Source: Candidatus Tenderia electrophaga (GTDB lineage: Bacteria; Pseudomonadota; Gammaproteobacteria; Tenderiales; Tenderiaceae). Taken from it: a stretch of DNA of 64,000 nt. A program made the position numbers and the translations under genes. The stretch lies in contig CP013099.1 in NCBI GenBank assembly GCA_001447805.1, forward strand, positions 2,241,181 through 2,305,180, given 5' to 3'. Below the pieces are notes generated by a model, which saw only the letters and a program-made list of their open reading frames with translations, did no database searches and was not told the origin of the DNA. Shown here one piece after another: positions 9,365 to 21,529 of the stretch (within the stretch, counting starts at the first letter, position 1; the number at the start of each line of letters is the position of its first letter).

Positions 9365-9769
9365 TTTCCGGCCTCTCTATCTTCGTGGGCTAGGCAGGAT
9401 ATCTCAACCGGACCGTCTGACGCATAGATATTTTCGATATTTGCCGCCGCTGGGGGAACTATCCTGATTCCGGCTGTCTTACGAAGGGACCGATATAGCC
9501 GATGGCGTGGTCACCCGGGGTATTTCGCCCGGATGAAAATAAAGATACACATTCGGCCAATATCTGTTAACCTGTATCCCGGCCTGCTGAAACAGACCTG
9601 CTTACTGCTACAACGTGACACTGAAAAACTTCTGCTGCACCTCATCTTAATTTTTAAGACCTGATGTCCTGAAGATCTTCACTCTCTGCTGTTTGTCGTC
9701 ATTAAGTGATTCTCTACACTGGCTTAAACGTGCGATTTGCATACACTATTTTTATCTTTAGGAGACATC
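9365..9769 (+). promoter_or_regulatory. Non-coding region and probable long leader of the cold-shock gene
   Basis: These 405 bases contain no credible gene. The last 150 or so are T-rich and precede a strong ribosome-binding site (AGGAGA at 9760-9765). Cold-shock genes often have 100-200 base structured leaders that act as thermosensors, so this could be one (inference). A perfect 12-bp palindrome, TGAAGATCTTCA, sits at 9670-9681. No promoter or cold box was confidently placed. Confidence 0.45.
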
Positions 9770-9979
9770 ATGTCTAAATCAACTGGTACTGTTAAATGGT
9801 TCAACGCCGATAAAGGCTTTGGTTTTATCACTCAAGCCGACGGCGGCGAAGACGTTTTCGTTCATTTCCGCGCCATTGCCAGCGAAGGCTATAAGAGCCT
9901 GGACGAAGGCCAAAGCGTTTCATTTGAAATCGAACGCGGCCAAAAAGGCCTGCAAGCTGCCAACGTTACCCCGCTGTAA
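9770..9979 (+). CDS. CspA-family cold-shock protein
   Basis: A 69-residue single cold-shock domain, the standard length. The RNA-binding motifs are intact: [12 protein letters not shown] (RNP1) and DVFVHFRAI (RNP2). It binds single-stranded RNA and DNA and melts secondary structure. ATG at 9770 is chosen because AGGAGA lies five bases upstream; an in-frame ATG at 9737 would add an unrelated extension. Monocistronic, ending 23 bases before a strong terminator. Confidence 0.96.
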   Translation: MSKSTGTVKWFNADKGFGFITQADGGEDVFVHFRAIASEGYKSLDEGQSVSFEIERGQKGLQAANVTPL

Positions 9980-10002
9980 CCCGGCTTTACCGCTTGTAAG
10001 AG

Positions 10003-10028
10003 AAAGGGCGCCATCGGCGCCCTTTTTT
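10003..10028 (+). terminator. Rho-independent terminator of the cold-shock gene
   Basis: Stem GGGCGCC/GGCGCCC at 10006-10022 with a three-base loop, preceded by AAA and followed by six T, so it is compact and strong on the plus strand. Confidence 0.93.
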
Positions 10029-10145
10029 ATGTTATTTCCCGGCTTCAAACTCATTCAGGGGTGTCGCACGCCGCCTCGATATTGTGCCGGGTCGGTGGCC
10101 ACCTTCATGCCCTCCCCGCTTGAAGGCCGTTTGTGATATAAAAAA

Positions 10146-11021
10146 TCAACCCACCGGATTTTCCAGCGTGCCGATCGGATCGATGGTGACCGCAACCCAG
10201 TCGCCTGTCTTCAGGAAGCGCGGCGGCTCGAATCCCATCCCCACCCCGGCCGGTGTCCCGGTGGCAATGATGTCACCCGGCTCAAGCGTCATAGTCTGCG
10301 ACAGAGTTTCGATCAAGATCGGAATGTCGAAAATCATTTGAGCCACGCTGCCATCCTGGCGTATTTCACCATTCACCGAGGTCTTAACCTGCAACTGCGT
10401 CACATCAGGAATCTCATCGCGCGTCACAAGACCCGGCCCCATGGGACAGAAGCCATCCAGGCTTTTGCCGAGGAACCATTGCTGATGTCCCTTCTGCATA
10501 CGCCGCGAAGTGACGTCATTGATGATTGTGTAGCCGAAAATGTGCTCCATGGCCTGATGGCGTGAAATACCTCGACCACCTTTACCGATCACCACCGCCA
10601 GTTCGCCTTCGTAATCGGCCGAGTCGGTCGGGTCTTGGCTGGCGGGTATGGTGTCACCGGGCCCGATGACCGTAGTAGTGGCCTTGGTAAAGATGATGGG
10701 TAGTTCCGGTACGCCGTCACCGCTGGACGGCAATGCTGACTGCACTTCACTGACGTGGTCACGGTAGTTTTTACCGACACAGAGAATGTTGCGCAGAGGG
10801 CGTGGGATAGGTGCCAGGATTTTTACCTCATTCAAAGCCAATCGAACCTCTCCGGAGACGATAGCTTCGCGAGCTTTATCCAACCCAACTTCGCCCGCAT
10901 TGATCAATGCCAACATATCACCGGGAAGACCGATTGCGGTTAGGTCGACAACTTCATTGCGGACTGTATCGAGCACACCGATACGACTGTGATTGTTTTG
11001 TTTGAAGGTGATTAAATGCAT
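10146..11021 (-). CDS. Fumarylacetoacetate hydrolase family protein
   Basis: A 291-residue FAH-superfamily enzyme. Visible features are the NILCVGKNYRDHVSE segment near residue 80, the metal-binding acidic cluster DSADYEGELAVVIGKGG, then YTIINDVTSRRMQ, FLGKSLDGFCPMGP and the C-terminal GDIIATGTPAGVGMGF. Members hydrolyse or decarboxylate 2-oxo acids such as 2-keto-4-pentenoate derivatives, acylpyruvates or oxaloacetate, with Mg2+ or Mn2+. The metal ligands appear present. The exact substrate cannot be read from the sequence, and the neighbours (a cold-shock gene and lhr) give no pathway. It follows lhr by 48 bases on the same strand and may be cotranscribed. Confidence 0.9.
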   Translation of the reverse strand: MHLITFKQNNHSRIGVLDTVRNEVVDLTAIGLPGDMLALINAGEVGLDKAREAIVSGEVRLALNEVKILAPIPRPLRNILCVGKNYRDHVSEVQSALPSSGDGVPELPIIFTKATTTVIGPGDTIPASQDPTDSADYEGELAVVIGKGGRGISRHQAMEHIFGYTIINDVTSRRMQKGHQQWFLGKSLDGFCPMGPGLVTRDEIPDVTQLQVKTSVNGEIRQDGSVAQMIFDIPILIETLSQTMTLEPGDIIATGTPAGVGMGFEPPRFLKTGDWVAVTIDPIGTLENPVG

Positions 11022-11069
11022 AGGAACACCCGGTTAATGTTTAGGAGTACGTAGGCTTCAGATCAAACC

Positions 11070-15440
<4,371 letters not shown>

Positions 15441-15491
15441 GGATTATAGGACCGTTGGGACGGACGACTGTTCTCGGATAAATAAAACATA

Positions 15492-15524
15492 AGTTCCCCC
15501 CTTTGCAAAAGGAGGGTCAGGGGG
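15492..15524. repeat. REP-like palindromic sequence at the IS edge
   Basis: A C-run, TTTGCAAAA and a G-run form a hairpin with one mismatch (CCCCCCTTT / AAGGAGGG, 15495-15516), followed by GTCAGGGGG. Similar C-run/TTTGCAAA/G-run units are common dispersed repeats in proteobacterial genomes. Only one copy was noticed in this window. Confidence 0.5.
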
Positions 15525-15543
15525 GAATGGCACTTACTTAAGC
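15525..15543 (+). repeat. IS terminal inverted repeat, left
   Basis: GAATGGCACTTACTTAAGC, the exact reverse complement of the repeat at 17009-17027. It contains the transposase stop codon (15534-15536). Confidence 0.92.
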
Positions 15544-16919
15544 TTCTTAGGGTGACCATTTTTCATCACCTCCGCTCTTGCTTCATGCCGTGTTCTCGTC
15601 AATAAGGGATAGGCTTTCGGTCTTCGCTTCACCGCTCTCGGTTCGATTCGGCCGGGACGATTCCCCACCTTTTTCTGCACCATCATGCGGAATAAATAAC
15701 CGATATATTCATCATCCAAATACTGCGCGTTTTGTAGATAGATCAGCCATATCTGCAAGCAGTGCTTGAAACTTATACGTCTTGGGCTGATATCCGCCAG
15801 CAAGGCGGATTGTGCCATCATGAGGCGGATCAGGTTATAGGCAAGTAGATGGATCCATATTTCCTTGATCGCCATCTCGGGCGTTTTGCAACTGAGCACA
15901 TTCATGCTTATAGTGTCTTTGATGTTGCGCAGGTCCAGCTCGATATGCCAGCGCATTTTGTACAGGGCTTTTAGCTTCTCTTTCGGGTAGTTGTTGTGAT
16001 CGTCCAAAGTCGTGATCATTGTTTTGCCGCCGGCCTGGAATTCCCTGACCGTGAGTCTTTCTGGCGCCGCGTTATAGTCCTCTTCACTCATCCACTCCGG
16101 TCGTCGCTTGGGCTTGTCGATCAGGATCAGATGATCGCGTTCTCCCAGCCTTTGACCGAGACGAAAATCTGTCACGCGCTTTCTGGAACCGTTCTGCTCC
16201 ATTAGAATATCGATCCCGTCGGCCTGCATGGCGGCAATAAAGAAATAGGTGGCAAAGAAGGCATCGCCGAGCGCGATATCGCCGGGCTGCAAGGTGTTCT
16301 GTATGGCGCGCAACAGGGTTTGTTCGTCACCCCCCTTGCCGTTGAAACGGCCGATCGCTGCATTCAATAGCGCACCGCTGGCCAGACTGGTGATGCCGAC
16401 GATGCGACAAATGGGAAACCCTAAACCAGGCTGTTGACCGCGTTGTTGTGGGAATACGGCTTGGTTGGCAGCCGTGTCGGGCATCGTGACGGTGGTGCCG
16501 TCGATAATCCTGATGTGTCGACCCTGCCATTGCCATTCATCAGGCGCTCGTTCGTCAAGCTGGTCGCCCAGATGTTGGGTCAGTTCTGCGACCATCGTCA
16601 AAGGCAATCGTTGCCTGGCACGACAATAGCCACCCGTGTATGTGCTTCGGGCGCTAAACCCGCCGGCGAGTCGCTGGACTGCTGCCCGGTTAACAATGCT
16701 CTGACAGGAACGATCGGCGCTCATGGCTTGGGCCAGGAACATGGATAAGGTTTCCGTAGGTGGATAGAGGCGTTCCCGGTGCTCGGGCAAGAGCGCTTCC
16801 ACTTTGTCCAGCAGCGTGTCGCTGGTGAGAAGATTGAAGAAACGATAGCTGTTGCTGTTTCCACGGTATGCCTCAACTCGAGTATGTTGATGTTTTTTGG
16901 CAGTATGGCTAAGCTTCAT
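15534..16919 (-). CDS. IS4-family DDE transposase
   Basis: A 461-residue transposase with the complete IS4 catalytic set: Asp140 (IIDGTTVTMPD), Asp218 (ALGDAFFATY) and Glu326 inside the YREK signature Y319-x2-R322-x3-E326-x6-K333 (YKMRWHIELDLRNIK). No internal stop or frameshift is seen, so the enzyme should be active. The last two sense codons and the stop lie within the left inverted repeat, so the element is packed to its edge. The start lies about 90 bases inside the right repeat, leaving room for a promoter there. Confidence 0.96.
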   Translation of the reverse strand: MKLSHTAKKHQHTRVEAYRGNSNSYRFFNLLTSDTLLDKVEALLPEHRERLYPPTETLSMFLAQAMSADRSCQSIVNRAAVQRLAGGFSARSTYTGGYCRARQRLPLTMVAELTQHLGDQLDERAPDEWQWQGRHIRIIDGTTVTMPDTAANQAVFPQQRGQQPGLGFPICRIVGITSLASGALLNAAIGRFNGKGGDEQTLLRAIQNTLQPGDIALGDAFFATYFFIAAMQADGIDILMEQNGSRKRVTDFRLGQRLGERDHLILIDKPKRRPEWMSEEDYNAAPERLTVREFQAGGKTMITTLDDHNNYPKEKLKALYKMRWHIELDLRNIKDTISMNVLSCKTPEMAIKEIWIHLLAYNLIRLMMAQSALLADISPRRISFKHCLQIWLIYLQNAQYLDDEYIGYLFRMMVQKKVGNRPGRIEPRAVKRRPKAYPLLTRTRHEARAEVMKNGHPKKLK

Positions 16920-17008
16920 CGAGACCGGTTCCTTTTGGTAGGTTGTGGGTTTGGCGATTTACACCCTACCATGGTGCCGGTCTTTCTATTTGATAATCAA
17001 GTGCTTGG

Positions 17009-17027
17009 GCTTAAGTAAGTGCCATTC
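17009..17027 (-). repeat. IS terminal inverted repeat, right
   Basis: GCTTAAGTAAGTGCCATTC, the exact reverse complement of 15525-15543. Confidence 0.92.
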
Positions 17028-17100
17028 GGGTCAGAGTCATTGATTTCTAGCCCTCCGGTACTTCTCCGGTTTCGAGGGTGTTCAAAACACTGTGTCACCA

Positions 17101-17229
17101 ATGCTCACAGAGCCAGGTGCTCGTCCCATTGATCCCAAACCGATCAGCCTGGAGCAGCGCCGGGACAAGCCCTGGTTTCGCGCCGCCTGTTTAGTGACTA
17201 ATCCCGTCGCCGCGCTGTTACACGAATAG
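17101..17229 (+). CDS. Possible 42-residue ORF, unrecognised
   Basis: ATG to TAG encodes 42 residues (starts MLTEPGARPIDPKPISLEQR, ends NPVAALLHE). It fills the gap between the IS and the end of exbD and stops three bases before it, in convergent orientation. No clear ribosome-binding site precedes it and no family was recognised. It may be a small gene, a remnant of one broken by the IS, or a chance frame. Confidence 0.25.
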   Translation: MLTEPGARPIDPKPISLEQRRDKPWFRAACLVTNPVAALLHE

Positions 17230-17232
17230 ATC

Positions 17233-17652
17233 TCATCCGGGCGCATCGTCAACTTCGGTCACAAACCCCAAACGGCTTAAGCCGGCCTGCCGAGCCGCGG
17301 CCATCACCCGCACCACATGGTAGTAATCGGTGTGACGGTCGGCGCGGATATGCAGCTGCGGCTGGGGGGTTTCGGCGGCCGCTGCGGCCAGCCGCGCGGT
17401 CAAGGCCGGGCCCGTCAGTAGGACGTCATTCCAATACACCTCACCCGCGGCGTTCACGGCGACGCTCACCGTCTCCGGCGTGGTCTCGGTGGCACTACTG
17501 CTGGCTCGCGGCAACTCCACTTCCAGCGAGCGGGTCAGCACCGGCACGGTCAGCATGAATATGATCAACAACACCAGCATGACATCCACCAATGGGGTCA
17601 TGTTGATTTCACTCATTACCTCGTCTTCGTCGCGCTCATCGAAAAATGCCAT
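17233..17652 (-). CDS. exbD: ExbD/TolR-family biopolymer transport protein
   Basis: A 139-residue protein with a short cytoplasmic N-terminus, one transmembrane helix (MTPLVDVMLVLLIIFMLTVP, about 18-37) and a periplasmic domain. Asp23 in the helix matches the essential proton-pathway aspartate of ExbD. With ExbB it converts proton-motive force into TonB motion. Its ATG overlaps the exbB stop by one base (TGATG), so translation is coupled. Last gene of the TonB cluster. Confidence 0.93.
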   Translation of the reverse strand: MAFFDERDEDEVMSEINMTPLVDVMLVLLIIFMLTVPVLTRSLEVELPRASSSATETTPETVSVAVNAAGEVYWNDVLLTGPALTARLAAAAAETPQPQLHIRADRHTDYYHVVRVMAAARQAGLSRLGFVTEVDDAPG

Positions 17653-18350
17653 CAGTGCACCTCATCATCATGCTTGTTCGCGACCCCGGATAGAAAATAG
17701 GGATGCAATTGATGGGCGAACCGGTTGAGTCTGTTCACCACATTCTTGTTGCTGCGCACCAGGGCGTTGTAGCTCAGCACGGCGGGAATGGCCACCGCCA
17801 AGCCGAAAGCGGTCATGATCAGGGCCTCACCCACCGGTCCGGCGATCTTGTCGATACCCGCCTCGCCCGAAACGCCGATGCGGACCAGGGCATGATAAAT
17901 CCCCCAAACCGTACCGAACAGGCCGATGAAGGGGGCGGTGGAACCGATTGATGCCAGCAGCGACAAACCGCTCTGCAGCTGTTCACGCCGTTCATCAATG
18001 GCACTCCGCAGGCTGGCGGACAACCAGTCGGCCAGCGGCAGGTGGCCGTGCAGATCCTGTCTGTGGCTGGCATGGTGCGACACCGCCTGACGCCCCTGCT
18101 GCGCCAGATAATAAAACGGATTGTTTCGCCCCTCGGCCTCCAGGAGTTGCAAGCCCTCGTCAAAGCGCTTGGCGTGCCAGAAAGCCGCGGCGTTTTTGGC
18201 CATGCGGCGCACACGCCAGAGGACCGCTACGCGCACCACGATGACGGTCCACGAAGCGACCGACATGAGCAGCAATAGCACGGCGACGAATTTGATCACC
18301 GGGTCGCCCTGTTGCCATAGGGTCTCCATTCCGTAGGGGTTTGTTTCCAT
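17652..18350 (-). CDS. exbB: ExbB/TolQ-family proton channel subunit
   Basis: A 232-residue MotA/TolQ/ExbB-type protein. ATG at 18350 (METNPYGMETLWQQGDP) is preferred over 18386, which would add an unusual basic extension. There are three helices: one near residues 19-41 (VIKFVAVLLLLMSVASWTV), then a pair in the signature region (TAPFIGLFGTVWGIYHALV, and EALIMTAFGLAVAIPAVLSY). Together with exbD and the tonB upstream it forms a complete energising unit for the neighbouring receptor. The start lacks a strong ribosome-binding site. Confidence 0.93.
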   Translation of the reverse strand: METNPYGMETLWQQGDPVIKFVAVLLLLMSVASWTVIVVRVAVLWRVRRMAKNAAAFWHAKRFDEGLQLLEAEGRNNPFYYLAQQGRQAVSHHASHRQDLHGHLPLADWLSASLRSAIDERREQLQSGLSLLASIGSTAPFIGLFGTVWGIYHALVRIGVSGEAGIDKIAGPVGEALIMTAFGLAVAIPAVLSYNALVRSNKNVVNRLNRFAHQLHPYFLSGVANKHDDEVH

Positions 18351-18588
18351 GCTAATACTCGTTCTGTGAATACGCCACCGGCTCAAGCCGGTGACTTCGG
18401 GTTACAGCTGTGAGCCGGAGTAATCGGCCATTCGGCCGCTTTGTTTTGCCCCCTCTCTTTGAGAGAGAAGAAACACTCTATTCAAACTCATTCACGCTAT
18501 CCAACAACCAAGTTCATATCATACGCAGATAGCCGTCGCCGACAGGCGAGGAGGTACTGATCCCCTCTCGGGGACTTTAAAGGATAAT
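18351..18588 (-). promoter_or_regulatory. Hairpin-rich spacer between tonB and exbB
   Basis: There is no gene in these 238 bases. Several short palindromes occur: CACCGGCT/AGCCGGTG near 18373-18390, GGCC-ATTC-GGCC near 18428-18440, a CTCTC/GAGAG hairpin near 18454-18468, and a CCCCTCTCGGGG hairpin near 18562. None is followed by a T run on the minus strand. It may hold a leader or promoter for exbBD; nothing specific is recognised. Confidence 0.4.
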
Positions 18589-19221
18589 TCATTGCTGAGC
18601 GCGTGTCAGCGAAAACTCGATGGGCTGCCGGTAACGGTAGTCGATGGCCTCGCCATTGCGGGTGGCAGGGACGTAACGCCAGTTGCGCACCGCCGCCAGG
18701 GCGGCTTTATCCAGACGCGGATAACCACTGGAACGCTGCACTTCCACCTGACTCACCGATCCGTCTTTATGCACCACCAGCTCCAGCACCACCACACCCT
18801 CTTCGCGTAACCGCTTTGACAGCCGCGGATAGTCGGGCGCTGGATTGTTCAAATGGCGGGCATGCCGGCGCGGCGGTGTGACACTCGCTTGCGGCGCGGC
18901 TGTGGCCGCCGCATCCGGCGCCGGCGCCGGAGTGACGTCCGGCTCCTCGGGCGTTGGCTCGGGCGTTGGCTCGGGCGTTGGCTCGGGCGTTGGCTCGGGC
19001 GTTGGCTCGGGCGTTGGCTCGGGCGTTGGCTCGGGCGTTGGCTCGGGCGTCGGCTCGGGCGTCGGCTCGGGCGTCGGCTCAGGCGTCGGCTCGGGCGTCG
19101 GCTCGGGTTGCGATGACGACGACGCGACCATTACCCCTTGGATCACCGGCGCCTCGACCACCTCAGGCGGTGGCGCATCATTCAGCGAGAGCGCCAACAA
19201 TCCGGCGGCGTGTGCGGCCAT
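18589..19221 (-). CDS. tonB: TonB-family energy transducer, start region frame-disrupted
   Basis: From ATG at 19221 the frame gives 210 residues: a short hydrophobic stretch, an EPTP linker repeated 13 times (about residues 40-91), and a C-terminal TonB domain with YPRLSKRLREEGVVVLELVV and a final YRQPIEFSLT. TonB needs a full N-terminal membrane anchor. Codons upstream in the same frame encode one (VLSRSGIIVCLVLV running into MAAHAAGLLALSL), but no start codon serves them. ATG-ATG at 19282-19277 would, if one G were removed from the G6 run at 19272-19277, giving MMGDDAVLSRSG. Either the assembled sequence is off by one, the gene is phase-variable or broken, or the short start is used. Confidence 0.85.
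   Translation of the reverse strand: MAAHAAGLLALSLNDAPPPEVVEAPVIQGVMVASSSSQPEPTPEPTPEPTPEPTPEPTPEPTPEPTPEPTPEPTPEPTPEPTPEPTPEPTPEEPDVTPAPAPDAAATAAPQASVTPPRRHARHLNNPAPDYPRLSKRLREEGVVVLELVVHKDGSVSQVEVQRSSGYPRLDKAALAAVRNWRYVPATRNGEAIDYRYRQPIEFSLTRAQQ
18949..19104 (-). repeat. Thirteen tandem 12-bp units coding EPTP
   Basis: Thirteen exact-length units encode Glu-Pro-Thr-Pro. Five units at the N-terminal side use CCG for the first proline and the other eight use CCA, so the array seems to have grown from two founder units. Pro/Glu linkers let TonB span the periplasm. This is coding DNA, not a CRISPR: there are no spacers. Confidence 0.95.
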
Positions 19222-19282
19222 TACCAGAACCAGGCAAACGATTATTCCACTACGCGATAAAACTGCATCATCCCCCCATCAT

Positions 19283-19311
19283 AAAAGGGCCGTTACCACG
19301 TAACGGCCCTT
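19283..19311 (-). terminator. Terminator of the TonB-dependent receptor gene
   Basis: A perfect 12-bp stem (19285-19296 with 19300-19311) around a three-base loop, with TTTT on the minus strand. It follows the receptor stop codon by about 32 bases. The T tract runs directly into the ATG-ATG upstream of tonB. Confidence 0.88.
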
Positions 19312-19342
19312 ACTCAATCAAATGCTGTCGTCCCTGCTCACA

Positions 19343-21475
19343 TCAGAAGCGATGAGTCATGCCCAACGACAGGGTCAGTGGCTTGTTGGGACGGGCACCA
19401 TCGGGCGTGCGCGCGACGATCTTCTGCTCGTCAAACACATTTTCCACCTTGACGAACACATCCACGTCACTGGCCAACGGATAGTGGCTGACAAAGTCCA
19501 CTACCACCAGCGATTCAGTCTCGTCGAAGGCGTTGGCGGCGTTGTTACAACCGGTGACTACACACATCTCGTCGATGTATTTGGCTATGGCGTAGCTGTC
19601 CCAGCCGCTGCTGTGTTCCAGCCCGGCGCGCAGCGCCAGTACATGTTCCGGCACATCCTTGAGCTGGTCGCCACTGTTGAAACCGCTCGCCGTATTGTCG
19701 GCGCTGATCTCGGCCCGGGTGAACGTGTAGGCGATGTTCAAGGGGATATCGAATTGCCCCTGCTTGAATGCGCTGCCGAGCTGCAGCTCCAAGCCGCTGA
19801 TTTCCGCCTCGCCGGTAACGAAACTGCCGGAGGTGGCGCCGTTACTGCAAGGTGCGCCGAGCGAACAATATTCCGTCTTGTTGGAAAAGTCACTATAAAA
19901 ACCGACGGCCTCGGCGAACAGGGCATCGGTGCGATAGCGCAGCCCCAGCTCCCAGTTGTCGCTGGTCTCCGGCTCTTCATTGGCTGTGGCACCGCCGCCC
20001 AAGGGGGAGAAGCCCTTATGCACACCGGCCAACAACTGCCAGGTCTGATCCAGGTCATAGGTCAAGGAGGCGCCCGGCAACAATTCATCGGACTCATTGC
20101 TGCGCGTCGCGGCAACGACGGTGCGCGCCGCGTTACCATATTGAATACGGCTGCTGCTGACATCCTCGTAACGCAGTGCCAGATTGACATTGAGGCGCTC
20201 GCTCACCTGCCAATCATCCAGCAACCACAGACTGGTGGCCTCGGCCTCTTCAAAGCGGTTGTCGCCGCCGCTGGGCGCCGTCGTCGACTGATACACCAGC
20301 GAACCGTTGACCTGGTCGTAGACATCCACCGGCTGGAAGCGATCCATCTCGTCTTCATGCAGACGCGCGCCCACACTGACCAGATGGCGCCCGGCGGCCA
20401 CATCCACGTTCAACTGCACGCCTTGTGATACATAGGCGCGGTTGTTGTGTTTGTAATTGAGCCCGGTCACATCCGTCGTGCCGTCGAGTATCCCCTGGGC
20501 CGTGGCATTGCCGCTATTGGCATCATCGATAAAGCTGCCGCCGCCGCTGAGTTTGAACCAATCCCGCTCGAAGTAATTGCGATACAGGGTGGTGGTCGAC
20601 GTGACCCGCTCGTTCCAATCCTTGGTATGGGTGGCCGACAAGCCGCGGTGACGGTTGTCCATCTGATCGATGCTGGAGAGACCGTAACGGCGATTGGGGT
20701 CGGCATTGAAGTCGGCGTCGGTCAGCCCCAGATAGGTCTCGTTGGAGATCTCTTCGGAATACTGGGCCTTGAGCAGGATGTCTTGGTCATCCCCCTGCCA
20801 GCCCAGCTTGGCCACGTAATCGGCGATGTCGAAGCCGGTATCCCGGTTGCTGCGGTCGATATCCTTATAGCCCTCGACTTCGCGTTGCACCGTCTCCAAC
20901 TGCCAGCGCCACGCCCCCTGGCGGGCACCGTAATGGGTGTGGACGTCGGTGGAGCCACGCTCGTCGAACATTACCGACAACTCGCCGCCCCGATCCTCGG
21001 GGATGGGCGTGGAAATCAAGTTGACCACCCCGCCCGTGGTCTGGGGACCGTGGCGCAGCAGGGGCGCACCCTTGAGCACCTCAATCGCCGACATACGCAT
21101 GGCAGTGGGGAAATAGTAGGCCGCCGGGTTGGAATACGGGGCCGGCGCGATCAGTACACCGTCTTCCAGCAGGGTGATCTTCTCGCTGCGCTCGGCCGTC
21201 GCACCGCGAATACCGATGTTTGGACGCAAGCCGGTGCCTTCTTCCTCACGCACATAAACGCCGGGCACGGTCTTGAGCACCTGGTTCACATCGGTGACCA
21301 CCTCCTGCTCCAGGCGCTCCGACGTTACCACCGCACCGGAGCCGGGCAAGCTTCGGGCCTGCTCCTCCGTACCGATAATCAATACCTTATCCAAGCTTTC
21401 GGGCGGGGCCGCTGGCGCGATGACCGGGGCCAGGGCGGTGATGACCGCGATGGATACTAGAGACCGCTTGTACAT
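19343..21475 (-). CDS. TonB-dependent outer-membrane receptor, FecA-like
   Basis: A 710-residue receptor. ATG at 21475 (MYKRSLVSIAVITALAPVIA) has GGGAG eight bases upstream and begins a signal peptide; an ATG two codons earlier is too close to that site. A TonB-box-like stretch (SLDKVLIIG) follows, then the plug domain (VNQVLKTVPGVYVREEEGTG, NIGIRGATAERSEKITLLED, IEVLKGAPLLRHGPQTTGGV) and a barrel ending in the aromatic LSLGMTHRF. The plug resembles ferric-dicitrate-type receptors, so uptake of a ferric chelate is likely; the ligand is unproven. Two Fur-like boxes lie upstream and tonB-exbB-exbD follow. No sigma/anti-sigma regulator pair is adjacent. Confidence 0.93.
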   Translation of the reverse strand: MYKRSLVSIAVITALAPVIAPAAPPESLDKVLIIGTEEQARSLPGSGAVVTSERLEQEVVTDVNQVLKTVPGVYVREEEGTGLRPNIGIRGATAERSEKITLLEDGVLIAPAPYSNPAAYYFPTAMRMSAIEVLKGAPLLRHGPQTTGGVVNLISTPIPEDRGGELSVMFDERGSTDVHTHYGARQGAWRWQLETVQREVEGYKDIDRSNRDTGFDIADYVAKLGWQGDDQDILLKAQYSEEISNETYLGLTDADFNADPNRRYGLSSIDQMDNRHRGLSATHTKDWNERVTSTTTLYRNYFERDWFKLSGGGSFIDDANSGNATAQGILDGTTDVTGLNYKHNNRAYVSQGVQLNVDVAAGRHLVSVGARLHEDEMDRFQPVDVYDQVNGSLVYQSTTAPSGGDNRFEEAEATSLWLLDDWQVSERLNVNLALRYEDVSSSRIQYGNAARTVVAATRSNESDELLPGASLTYDLDQTWQLLAGVHKGFSPLGGGATANEEPETSDNWELGLRYRTDALFAEAVGFYSDFSNKTEYCSLGAPCSNGATSGSFVTGEAEISGLELQLGSAFKQGQFDIPLNIAYTFTRAEISADNTASGFNSGDQLKDVPEHVLALRAGLEHSSGWDSYAIAKYIDEMCVVTGCNNAANAFDETESLVVVDFVSHYPLASDVDVFVKVENVFDEQKIVARTPDGARPNKPLTLSLGMTHRF

Positions 21476-21529
21476 AGACATAACTCCCTTCTTACATTTG
21501 ACAGAACATGCACGGGCCGAGCCGCAACT

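Larger units (their letters stand above)
15525..17027 (-). mobile_element. IS4-family insertion sequence, apparently complete
   Basis: About 1503 bp bounded by perfect 19-bp inverted repeats (15525-15543 and 17009-17027) with one full-length transposase between them. A 7-bp direct repeat GGGTCAG occurs at 15514-15520 and at 17028-17034. It abuts the right end exactly but is four bases from the left repeat, so it is either an imperfect target duplication or chance. The element sits between the lhr start and the exbD end. Confidence 0.9.

Noticed and set aside
15446-15451. TATAAT as the lhr -10 box
   Set aside because: It ends two bases before the start codon, so transcription would begin inside the gene, and no good -35 lies 17 bases upstream.
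18949-19104. Regular short repeats resembling a CRISPR array
   Set aside because: Units are contiguous 12-mers with no spacers and code for EPTP inside tonB.
19322-21460. Two long plus-strand frames covering the receptor gene
   Set aside because: Antisense to a clear TonB-dependent receptor; composition is that of a mirror frame.
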